Shown here one piece after another: positions 51,899-58,939 of a stretch of DNA of 60,174 bases. Numbering within the stretch: the first letter of the stretch is position 1; the number at the start of each line of letters is the position of its first letter. Position numbers and translations under genes: made by a program. The DNA is from VRUE01 sp045805805 (GTDB lineage Bacteria; Actinomycetota; Thermoleophilia; Solirubrobacterales; 70-9). The notes beneath the pieces were generated by a model. It did no database searches, was not told the origin of the DNA, and worked only from the letters and a program-made list of their open reading frames with translations. The stretch lies in assembly GCA_045805805.1 (NCBI GenBank), contig JBJMKO010000101.1, positions 1 through 60,174 on the forward strand, read 5' to 3'.

Positions 51899-52372
51899 GT
51901 GGCACGCGCGCGCGACGTCGAGCTCGACTGCGAGGCGTCGTTCGCCCTGGCCGCGGCCCGGGTGGTTGAAGTTCGCGCCGCCGAGGTCTTCGAGCGCTCG
52001 GCGGGCGTGCTCGATCTCGAAGACGTCGAGCCCGTCCACGACATGCGGGTGGCGACCCGGCGCCTGCGGGCGGCGCTGGAGATATTCGAGCCCTGTTTCC
52101 CGCGCAAGCGATTCCGCAAGGCGCTGAAGCGGGTGAAGACCCTGGCCGACGCGCTGGGCGAGCGCCGGGACCTCGACGTCGAAATCGAGCTGCTGGGGGG
52201 TCTCGACGGGGAGGTCGCAGAGGAGGAACGGGAGGCGTTCCGAGCGCTGCTCGGCGATCTTCGATCCCGCCAACGGCAGGCCAACGACGACCTTGCGCCG
52301 TTCGTCACCGCCAAGCGGCTGAAGAAGCTGCACCGTCGCCTCGTCAAGCTCGTCAAGGAGGTGGAACCGTGA
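51899..52372 (+). CDS. CHAD-domain protein, first half
   Basis: A 157-residue helical, very basic protein. EPVHDMRVATRRLRAALEIF, with FRKALKRVKTLADALGERRDL after it, is the first conserved helix pair of the CHAD domain (conserved histidine alpha-helical domain), which binds polyphosphate. A complete CHAD domain has two such four-helix bundles; here the gene stops after the first and the second follows in the next ORF, overlapping by GTGA. Position between ppx and ppk1 supports a polyphosphate role. Confidence 0.82.
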   Translation: MARARDVELDCEASFALAAARVVEVRAAEVFERSAGVLDLEDVEPVHDMRVATRRLRAALEIFEPCFPRKRFRKALKRVKTLADALGERRDLDVEIELLGGLDGEVAEEEREAFRALLGDLRSRQRQANDDLAPFVTAKRLKKLHRRLVKLVKEVEP

Positions 52373-52791
52373 AGGCTCGCACGGTCGAAGGGCTCGATCC
52401 CGGTGGACCGTTGCGGCCCAATTCGGCACGCATCGTCCGCACGCGGTTGGACGAGCTGCGCGGCTTCGCCGACGAGGCGATCGCGCCGGATGCCGGAACC
52501 GCCCAGCACGACATGCGGATCGCGGCGAAGCGGCTGCGCTACGCGCTGGAGGTGGTCGGACCCTGCATCGGCGAGGAGGCGCGCGCCGCGCACCGGGCGG
52601 CCAAGGAGCTCCAGTCGGTGCTCGGCAACCTGCACGATTGCGACCTGATGCTGCCGAAGGTAGAAGGCATCGAGTCCCTGGCGGTAATCCTGCGCGACCG
52701 TCGAGAGCACCTCTTCCGCCAGTTCATCGAACTCTGGCAGGCCGAGGCCGGGAAAGGTACCTGGGTCACCCTCGCGCGCCTCAGCCGCTGA
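52369..52791 (+). CDS. CHAD-domain protein, second half
   Basis: A 140-residue protein whose GTG overlaps the preceding stop. It carries the second CHAD bundle: QHDMRIAAKRLRYALEVVGP, then AAKELQSVLGNLHDCDLMLP, which is the standard ending of single-chain CHAD domains. The two ORFs are in different frames and each has a plausible start, so this may be a genuine two-subunit CHAD rather than an error. PCE-6 copy 3 starts five bases after its stop. Confidence 0.82.
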   Translation: MKARTVEGLDPGGPLRPNSARIVRTRLDELRGFADEAIAPDAGTAQHDMRIAAKRLRYALEVVGPCIGEEARAAHRAAKELQSVLGNLHDCDLMLPKVEGIESLAVILRDRREHLFRQFIELWQAEAGKGTWVTLARLSR

Positions 52792-52795
52792 CCGG

Positions 52796-52832
52796 TGCTC
52801 CGTTTCGTCTCTATAGGAGCCCGAAAGGGGCA
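52796..52832. repeat. PCE-6 element, copy 3 (degenerate)
   Basis: TGCTCCGTTTCGTCTCTATA then GGAGCCCGAAAGGGGCA matches copies 1 and 2, but the arms now pair imperfectly (TGCTCCGTTTCG with CGAAAGGGGCA). It ends 23 bases before the first possible in-frame ppk1 start, in the place where a leader and start codon would be expected. Confidence 0.65.
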
Positions 52833-52855
52833 GCAATCTTCGGCAGTACGATGAG

Positions 52856-54940
52856 CTGATCGACGACCCCGGCCTCTACTTCAACCGCGAGCTCTCCTGG
52901 CTCGACTTCAACCAGCGGGTGCTGGAGCTCGCCGAGGACCCGTCTGTGCCGCTGCTCGAGCAGATCCGCTTCTGCGCGATCTACGCCTCCAACCTCGACG
53001 AGTTCTTCATGGTCCGCGTCGCCGGGCTCTTCGACCAGATCGACGCTGGGATCGACGCGCGCGGGCCCGATGGGCTCGCCCCGGGCGAGCAGATCGACGC
53101 GATCCAGGCCCGGGTGCTGGAGCTCGACCACCGCCTGCACAGCTGCTTCAACGGCACCCTGCGACCGGCCCTGGAGGAGCAGGGGATCCGCATCGTCTCG
53201 CTCGAGGACGCCAGCGAGGAGGAGCGGCGGGAGATCGACGCCCGCTTCCACAAGCAGGTCTTCCCGGCGTTGACGCCGCTGGTGATCGGCCTCGGCCGGC
53301 CCTTCCCCTACATCTCGAACCTCTCGCTCAGCCTCGGCGTCCTGCTGCGCGACCCCGAGAGCGGCACCGAGATCATCGCCCGCGTCAAGGTGCCGAAGGA
53401 GCTGCTCGGCCGCTTCCTGCCGGTTGGCGACGGCGGCAAGGCCTTCGTGCCGCTGGAGGAGGCGATCGCCGCCAACCTCGATGCGCTCTTCCCGGGCACC
53501 GAGGTGGTCGACCACGGCTACTTCCGCGTCACTCGCGATGCCGACTTCACGGTCTCCGACGAGGCCGACGACCTGCTGCAGGCGGTTCAGGACGAGATCC
53601 GCCGCCGCCGCTTCGGCGAGGTCGTGCGGCTGGAGATTGCCGCCGGGATGAACCCGAAGCTGCGCCAGCAGCTGATCGACGCGCTGCGGCTCGAGGACCG
53701 TGAGGTCTACGACGTCGACGGGCTGATCGACCTCGCCGACCTGACCGACGTCGCCGACGTCCCCGGCCACGCCGAGCTGCGCTTCTCACCCTGGACCCCG
53801 GTGACGCAGCCACGATTGCAGGGCGAAGACGACGAGCCGGTCGACATGTTCGCGGCGATCCGCCACGACGACATCCTCGTCCACCACCCATACGACTCCT
53901 TCGCGACCTCGGTCGAGCGATTCGTCGAGCAGGCGGTCGCCGACCCCGACGTGCTGGCGATCAAGCAGACGGTGTACCGGACCAGCGACGACTCGCCGCT
54001 CGTCCCGGGGCTGATCCGCGCCTCCGAACGCGGCAAGCAGGCGGTCTGCATGGTCGAGCTGAAGGCTCGTTTCGACGAGGAGGCCAACATCCACTGGGCG
54101 AAGTCGCTGGAGGAGTCCGGCGTCCACGTCGTCTACGGCATCCCCGGCCTGAAGACGCACGTCAAGGCGATCGTCGTCGCCCGCCGCGAGGGCGACCGGG
54201 TGCGCGAGTACGTCCACATCGGCACCGGCAACTACCACCCGAAGACCGCCCGCCTCTACACCGACTTCGGTCTCTTCACCGCCGACCCTGAGATCGGTGC
54301 CGACGTCGCCGAGATGTTCAATTTCCTCACCGGCTACGGCCGCCCTGCGGAGTACCGCAAGGTGCTCGTCTCGCCGACGACGATGCGCGACCGCATCCTC
54401 GAGGAGATCCAGACGACCGTCGAGGCGCACCGCGCGGGGGAGGAGGCGCGAATCGCGCTGAAGATGAACTCGCTGGCCGACGCCTCCTGCATCCAGGCGC
54501 TATACGAGGCCTCCCGGGCTGGGGTGAGGGTCGACCTCAACGTGCGCGGGATCTGCTGCTTGCGGCCGGGGGTGCCCGGAGTCTCGGAGAACATCCGCGT
54601 GATCTCGATCGTCGGCCGTTTCCTCGAGCACTCGCGGGTCTATACCTTCCAGCGCGGTGAGGAGACCCGCGTGCTGATCGGCTCCGCCGACCTGATGCCG
54701 CGCAACCTCGATAGCCGGGTCGAGCTGGTGACGCCGGTCGAGGATCCGATCTTGCGGGCGGAGCTGCTCGACGTCCTGGAGCGATGCTTCGCCGAGAACA
54801 CCAACGCCTGGGAGCTCGATGCCGAGGGCGAATGGGCTCGGCTGGGCCCGGAAAACGGACAGCGCCGCAGCGTCCAGGAGGAGCTGCGCGAGCGCCACGC
54901 CGCGCGCGCGGCCGAGCAGCTCGCGGCGAGCATCGGCTGA
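52856..54940 (+). CDS. ppk1: Polyphosphate kinase 1
   Basis: About 694 residues; makes polyphosphate from ATP reversibly at the membrane. The conserved N-terminus YFNRELSWLDFNQRVLELAE lies upstream of the first standard start in this frame (GTG 52919), so translation must begin earlier. The frame is closed at 52814 and contains no ATG, GTG or TTG before 52919; CTG 52856 is the best candidate. Catalytic His regions are VHIGTGNYHPKTARLYTDFG and VLIGSADLMPRNLDSRVEL (with the family's second active region). Length fits PPK1. It follows the CHAD pair and precedes the DUF47 and pit genes. Confidence 0.92.
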   Translation: MIDDPGLYFNRELSWLDFNQRVLELAEDPSVPLLEQIRFCAIYASNLDEFFMVRVAGLFDQIDAGIDARGPDGLAPGEQIDAIQARVLELDHRLHSCFNGTLRPALEEQGIRIVSLEDASEEERREIDARFHKQVFPALTPLVIGLGRPFPYISNLSLSLGVLLRDPESGTEIIARVKVPKELLGRFLPVGDGGKAFVPLEEAIAANLDALFPGTEVVDHGYFRVTRDADFTVSDEADDLLQAVQDEIRRRRFGEVVRLEIAAGMNPKLRQQLIDALRLEDREVYDVDGLIDLADLTDVADVPGHAELRFSPWTPVTQPRLQGEDDEPVDMFAAIRHDDILVHHPYDSFATSVERFVEQAVADPDVLAIKQTVYRTSDDSPLVPGLIRASERGKQAVCMVELKARFDEEANIHWAKSLEESGVHVVYGIPGLKTHVKAIVVARREGDRVREYVHIGTGNYHPKTARLYTDFGLFTADPEIGADVAEMFNFLTGYGRPAEYRKVLVSPTTMRDRILEEIQTTVEAHRAGEEARIALKMNSLADASCIQALYEASRAGVRVDLNVRGICCLRPGVPGVSENIRVISIVGRFLEHSRVYTFQRGEETRVLIGSADLMPRNLDSRVELVTPVEDPILRAELLDVLERCFAENTNAWELDAEGEWARLGPENGQRRSVQEELRERHAARAAEQLAASIG

Positions 54941-54979
54941 GCCAACTACGCCCGGCTCGATCAATAGGATTGTCAGGTA

Positions 54980-55597
54980 GTGCGCCTCTCCCTCCTGCCT
55001 CGCGACCGGACCTTCTTCGACCTCTTCATCGAGGCCGGGAAGAACACGCTCCACGCGGCCCGCCTGCTCGACGAGATGATGGGAACGTGGCCCGACGACA
55101 GCGGCCTCTCGCGACAGATTTTCGACGCCGAGCAGGAGGGCGATCGGATCACCCACGACATCGTCAAGCGACTCAACACGACCTTCGTCACGCCGATCGA
55201 TCGCGAGGACATCTACAGCCTGGCGACGCAGATGGACGACATCGTCGACTACGCCGAGGAGGCGGCGGACTTCCTCGGCCTCTACAAGATCGAGGCGCCG
55301 ATGGCGCAGGCGCAGGACCTGACCAAAGTGCTCGTCCAGTCCTGCGAGCAGCTTGCGCAAGGCCTGGAGCATCTGCCGGACTTCAAGGATCTCGAAAAGT
55401 ACTGGATCGAAATCCACCGCTTGGAGAACGAGGGCGACCGGATCTCCCGCGACGCCGTCGCCTCGCTGTTCTCCAACGGCATCGACCCGATGGTCGTGAT
55501 CCGCTGGAAGGACATGTTCGCCGTGCTCGAGAACGCGATCGACGCGACCGAGACCGCCGCGCAGATAATCGAGGGCATAGTCATCAAGAACTCATGA
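54980..55597 (+). CDS. DUF47 / PhoU-like Pit accessory protein
   Basis: A 205-residue helical protein of the DUF47 (TIGR00153, YkaA) family, distant from PhoU: RLSLLPRDRTFFDLFIEAGK, FDAEQEGDRITHDIVKRLNT, PIDREDIYSLATQMDDIVDY and ENEGDRISRDAVASLFSNGI carry the acidic metal-binding positions. Its partner is normally a Pit-type phosphate transporter, which is the next gene. The stop codon is the start of the PCE-4 left arm. Confidence 0.92.
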   Translation: MRLSLLPRDRTFFDLFIEAGKNTLHAARLLDEMMGTWPDDSGLSRQIFDAEQEGDRITHDIVKRLNTTFVTPIDREDIYSLATQMDDIVDYAEEAADFLGLYKIEAPMAQAQDLTKVLVQSCEQLAQGLEHLPDFKDLEKYWIEIHRLENEGDRISRDAVASLFSNGIDPMVVIRWKDMFAVLENAIDATETAAQIIEGIVIKNS

Positions 55598-55694
55598 CGA
55601 GCTCCAGGCGCCGCCATACTGCGTCCTCGGTCGCTCGCGTGCAGAGCACGCCACGCTCCCTGCGTCCTTGTCTGGCAACGCCTGGAGCTCGTCA
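55595..55694. repeat. PCE-4 element, copy 2 (inverted relative to copy 1)
   Basis: Perfect 16-bp arms TGACGAGCTCCAGGCG (55595-55610) and CGCCTGGAGCTCGTCA (55679-55694) differ from copy 1. The core is the reverse complement of the copy 1 core (GTCGCTCGCGTGCAGAGCAC, GCCACGCTCCCTGCGTCCTT). The left arm begins with the DUF47 stop codon TGA, and the right arm ends two bases before the pit GTG. Confidence 0.88.
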
Positions 55695-55696
55695 CC

Positions 55697-56794
55697 GTGT
55701 CCTCTGACGTCATCCTCGTCATCGTCGTCGGCACCGCCCTCGCCTTCGATTTCACCAACGGCTTCCATGACACCGCCAACGTTGTCGCGACCTCGATCTC
55801 GACCGGCGCGGCGCGTCCTTCGGTGGCGATCGGGATGGCCTCGCTGCTCAACTTCATCGGCGCCTTCATCTCGATCTCGGTGGCGGCGACGGTCGCCAAC
55901 GACGTCGTCAACTCGGAAGTGATCACGCCGACGATCGTCTTCGCCGGCTTGATCGGGGCGATCGCCTGGAACCTGATCACCTGGTCTTTCGGCCTGCCGT
56001 CGAGCTCCTCGCACGCCCTGATCGGCGGCGTAGTCGGCTCGGCCGTGGCCGCCGCCGGCTTCGACGCGGTGCTCGCCGACGGCTTGGTCGGCAAGGTCCT
56101 GATCCCGGCTGTGATCGCGCCGATCCTCGCCTTCGTCGTCGCCGGGATTTCGATTGGGCTCGTCTACAGGGTTGTCGGCAAGCAGCGGCCGGGGATGGTG
56201 ACGCGCGGCTTTCGCTACGGCCAGATCATCTCCGGCGGCCTGCTGGCCCTGGCGCACGGCACCAATGACGCGCAGAAGACGATGGGCGTGATCACCCTGG
56301 CGCTGGTCGCCAACGGCACCCTCGGCGCCAACGCCGATCCGCCGCTCTGGGTGATCGTCGCCTCGGCGGCCGCGATCGCGGCCGGCACCTACAGCGGTGG
56401 CTGGCGGATCATCCGCACGACCGGGACGCGGATCATCAAGATGGACGCGGCGCAGGGGTTCTCGGCGCAGGGGGCGGGAGCGACGGTGATCCTCGCCTCG
56501 ACCCACTTCGGCTTCCCGCTCTCGACCACCCACGTGATCAACGGCGGCATCATGGGCGCCGGTGCCGGTAAGCGAGTCTCGGCGGTGCGCTGGGGGGTCG
56601 CCGGCAACATCGTCACCGCCTGGCTGTTGACGCTGCCGGCGGCGGCGGCGATCGGCGCTCTCGCCTATGGTGCGACCGCGATCTTCGGCAGCGGCGCTCT
56701 GGGTCCCGTTCTGGTCTCGCTGATGTCGCTCTCGCTGATCGTCGCGATCTTCTCCCGGCGCTCGCGCCGGGGTGCTCCGGTCCCGGCGAGCTGA
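55697..56794 (+). CDS. pit: Low-affinity inorganic phosphate transporter (Pit family)
   Basis: A 365-residue membrane protein with about ten helices. The two inverted PiT signatures are visible: FDFTNGFHDTANVVATSIST near the N-terminus and LALAHGTNDAQKTMGVITLA in the second half. GLPSSSSHALIGGVVGSA and GFPLSTTHVINGGIMGAGAG are the matching substrate-pathway loops. It imports metal-phosphate complexes using proton or sodium gradients. It gives this organism a second phosphate importer next to Pst. The GTG start is two bases after the PCE-4 arm. Confidence 0.95.
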   Translation: MSSDVILVIVVGTALAFDFTNGFHDTANVVATSISTGAARPSVAIGMASLLNFIGAFISISVAATVANDVVNSEVITPTIVFAGLIGAIAWNLITWSFGLPSSSSHALIGGVVGSAVAAAGFDAVLADGLVGKVLIPAVIAPILAFVVAGISIGLVYRVVGKQRPGMVTRGFRYGQIISGGLLALAHGTNDAQKTMGVITLALVANGTLGANADPPLWVIVASAAAIAAGTYSGGWRIIRTTGTRIIKMDAAQGFSAQGAGATVILASTHFGFPLSTTHVINGGIMGAGAGKRVSAVRWGVAGNIVTAWLLTLPAAAAIGALAYGATAIFGSGALGPVLVSLMSLSLIVAIFSRRSRRGAPVPAS

Positions 56795-56797
56795 GAG

Positions 56798-57037
56798 ATG
56801 ACCGCGGTCGTCGTCGAGACCAAGGAGCTGCTGGCAACGGTGATCGCGTCGCTGCTCGGAGGGGTGGGGATAACGGTCGTCTTCTCGGTGGCGATCTGGG
56901 GGGTGGCCCGTTTTGCCGACCTCAGCCGCAACGAGCGGCCGCTGGCAGCCGGGGCGGCGGCGACGCTGGCCGGCCTGGCCATGTTGGTCACGCTGGCGGC
57001 TGTCGCATTCGGCATCGTGGTCATGTCGAGCAAGTAG
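56798..57037 (+). CDS. Small two-helix membrane protein
   Basis: A 79-residue protein starting three bases after the pit stop, so co-transcribed. It has two hydrophobic segments (ELLATVIASLLGGVGITVVF... and AAGAAATLAGLAMLVTLAAV) joined by a short basic loop (RFADLSRNERP). I recognise no family. Small membrane proteins of this kind are often found behind transporters in actinobacteria, but no function can be assigned. Confidence 0.7.
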   Translation: MTAVVVETKELLATVIASLLGGVGITVVFSVAIWGVARFADLSRNERPLAAGAAATLAGLAMLVTLAAVAFGIVVMSSK

Positions 57038-57074
57038 GCCGCGGCCGGGCGGTCCCCAGCGTAGAATTTTCCCG

Positions 57075-57434
57075 GTGCGAACCCTGCGAACCCTGCGCAA
57101 CGTCGCGATCGTCCTATTGCTTGCGCTCGTCGTTGCCTTCACGCCCTCGGGCGGCAACATCGCCGAAGCGATCCTCACCGCGATCACGATGGGCTTCCTC
57201 GCCGGGATCGCCTGGATGGTGTTCGTGGCCGGGCGTCAGAACCAGCTGACGCTGGCGACCCTGACCGACGCCCGCCGCGCGATCCTCTACGCGGCGCTGG
57301 GGATGATCGCGCTGCTGATCGCGGGCAGCGACGAGATGACTTCGACCGGCAGCGGAACCCTGGCCTGGATCGTCCTGCTCGGCGCCTCGGTCGCGACGAT
57401 CTGGCGGATCTGGATCGACGCCAACTCCTACTGA
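57075..57434 (+). CDS. Small multi-pass membrane protein
   Basis: A 119-residue GTG-start protein with four hydrophobic stretches: NVAIVLLLALVVAFTPSGG, AITMGFLAGIAWMVFVAG, AILYAALGMIALLIAG and LAWIVLLGASVATIWRIW. The frame is open upstream, but the beginning before 57075 is a shadow of the previous gene. No known family is recognisable. It is followed after 80 bases by the TadE-like genes. Confidence 0.7.
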   Translation: MRTLRTLRNVAIVLLLALVVAFTPSGGNIAEAILTAITMGFLAGIAWMVFVAGRQNQLTLATLTDARRAILYAALGMIALLIAGSDEMTSTGSGTLAWIVLLGASVATIWRIWIDANSY

Positions 57435-57514
57435 GCGTCTCGCGCGCCAGAGAAGTCACTGTTCCGCGCGCCTGAGCGCGCCACGCGTGCGCTCGCGACT
57501 GCGACGGTCGCGGG

Positions 57515-57865
57515 GTGTCGCCACGGATCGCCAGCAGCGCAGGCCACAGGGAGGAGGGGACCGCCTCGGTCGAGCTGATCGCGGTGGTCCCGTTCCTGCT
57601 GCTGGCGGTCCTGGTGGCGGCACAGCTCGGCCTCGCCGGCCAGGCGCTTTGGTCGGCCGGCGTGGCCGCCCGCGCCGGGGCGCGGGCGGCGCTCGTGGGA
57701 GGCGATGCGACGACGGCGGCACGGCGGGCGCTGCCGGCGTCGCTGCGCCCGGGCGCCCGCGTGAGAGGCTCGGGCGCGGTATCGGTGCGGGTAGCGGTCC
57801 CGCGCCTGCTGCCGGGCCTGCCGCGGTTGACGGTAGGGGCGGAGAGTGGGCTCGGCGATGGGTAG
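57515..57865 (+). CDS. TadE-like pseudopilin
   Basis: A 116-residue protein with a short polar leader ending GHREEGTAS, then VELIAVVPFLLLAVLVAAQL, the TadE pattern with Glu five residues into the hydrophobic segment. TadE proteins are minor pilins of Tad/Flp pili, processed by a prepilin peptidase and assembled in the envelope. The rest is Ala/Arg-rich with short beta-like strands (GSGAVSVRVAVPRLLPGL). The next TadE-like gene overlaps it by eight bases. The Tad ATPase and platform genes are not inside the window. Confidence 0.8.
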   Translation: MSPRIASSAGHREEGTASVELIAVVPFLLLAVLVAAQLGLAGQALWSAGVAARAGARAALVGGDATTAARRALPASLRPGARVRGSGAVSVRVAVPRLLPGLPRLTVGAESGLGDG

Positions 57866-58193
57866 GGAGGGCGGCCAGGCGACGGTCGAAGCGGTTGCCG
57901 CGGTCCTCCTGCTGGTGCTGGCCGGGTCGATCGCCCTGCAGCTGCTCGTCACCGGCTACGCCCTGACCCTGGCAGACGGAGCGGCCGAGGCGGGGGCGCT
58001 GGCCTTGGCCGCCGGGAGACCTGCCAGAGGAGCGGTGCACGAGGCCCTGCCGGGCTGGGCCAGGGATGACATAGAGGTCTCGGTGCGCGGGGGCAAGGTC
58101 ACCGTGCAATTGAGGCCGCCGTCGCTGCTTCCTGTGGTCGGAGAGGCACTTGCCGTCGACAGCTCCACGTTCGCGAGGCCAGCAGGACGATGA
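57858..58193 (+). CDS. Second TadE-like pseudopilin
   Basis: A 111-residue protein, ATG 57858 (an in-frame GTG at 57846 is possible). It starts MGREGGQATVEAVAAVLLLV, again a Glu at +5 of a hydrophobic pilin helix, followed by a compact domain that ends VDSSTFARPAGR. It overlaps both neighbours (8 bases before, 4 bases after), so the three genes are one translational unit. Confidence 0.78.
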   Translation: MGREGGQATVEAVAAVLLLVLAGSIALQLLVTGYALTLADGAAEAGALALAAGRPARGAVHEALPGWARDDIEVSVRGGKVTVQLRPPSLLPVVGEALAVDSSTFARPAGR

Positions 58194-58792
58194 ACGGCCG
58201 GGTGATCCTGGTCACTGCCGTCGGCGGCGCAAGGGGCTCGAAGGCGGCCGCGGCTGCCCTCGCCTGTGCCGGCTCGGAGCCCGATCGCCCCGGCCTGCTC
58301 ATCGACGTCGGCGATCGCGCGCCGCGGCCGACCCTGGTCTCCTCGGTGGGGTCGCGCGAGATGGAGGAGCGGCTCGCGGTCCACCTACCGCAGCTGCGCG
58401 CCGCCTCGCGCGGGCAGACCTGCCATCTCGCCGTCGACGACGATCCGACGGCGCTCGGGTCGATCCGGACGGCGCTGCCGCTCGTCCGCGAGTCGGTGGC
58501 CGTCATCCACCTTCGCCCGCCGCGTCTGCGGGAGGTGCTGGGGGAGACCGGCATCCGCGCATCCGGCGCCCTGCTGCGCGCCGATCTCGGCACCGACCGC
58601 GGGCTGACCGCACTCGCGGTCCGCGGCCTTTTCGAGCATGGCCTTCGTGTGGCGATCCTCAAGCAACCGCTTGCCTGGGTTCCTGCCAGACGTGCGCTGT
58701 TCGGCATGATGCCGCCTGCCGCGCCGGGCGGCTTGCCAGCTTTTTTGCGCAAATCTCTTCTGGAAAGCGAAATATCAGCGGCGCATGCGTAG
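58190..58792 (+). CDS. Degenerate MinD/CpaE-like protein of the pilus locus
   Basis: A 200-residue protein beginning RVILVTAVGGARGSKAAAAA. Position and strand pattern match a ParA/MinD-type P-loop ATPase start (normally KGGVGKT), but the Lys-Thr/Ser of Walker A is lost (GGARGSKAAAAA), so ATP binding is doubtful. GLLIDVGDRAPRPTLVSSVG, ESVAVIHLRPPRLREVLGE and GLRVAILKQPLAWVPARR fit a Rossmann-like fold. CpaE/TadZ proteins place Tad pili at cell poles and are often degenerate in the same way. It overlaps the pilin gene by ATGA. Confidence 0.6.
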   Translation: MNGRVILVTAVGGARGSKAAAAALACAGSEPDRPGLLIDVGDRAPRPTLVSSVGSREMEERLAVHLPQLRAASRGQTCHLAVDDDPTALGSIRTALPLVRESVAVIHLRPPRLREVLGETGIRASGALLRADLGTDRGLTALAVRGLFEHGLRVAILKQPLAWVPARRALFGMMPPAAPGGLPAFLRKSLLESEISAAHA

Positions 58793-58939
58793 TAGGCCCC
58801 GGTCGGCTCTCCAGGGGGAGAAACTCGCTTGCATGGACGATTGCTCGATTCGAGGGGCATCAGGCATGCTTCCGAGACTTTTTGGGTACAGTCGCGTTTG
58901 TGCAAGCAAAGTCACGCGTAAGAAAAGAGCCGCCACCTG

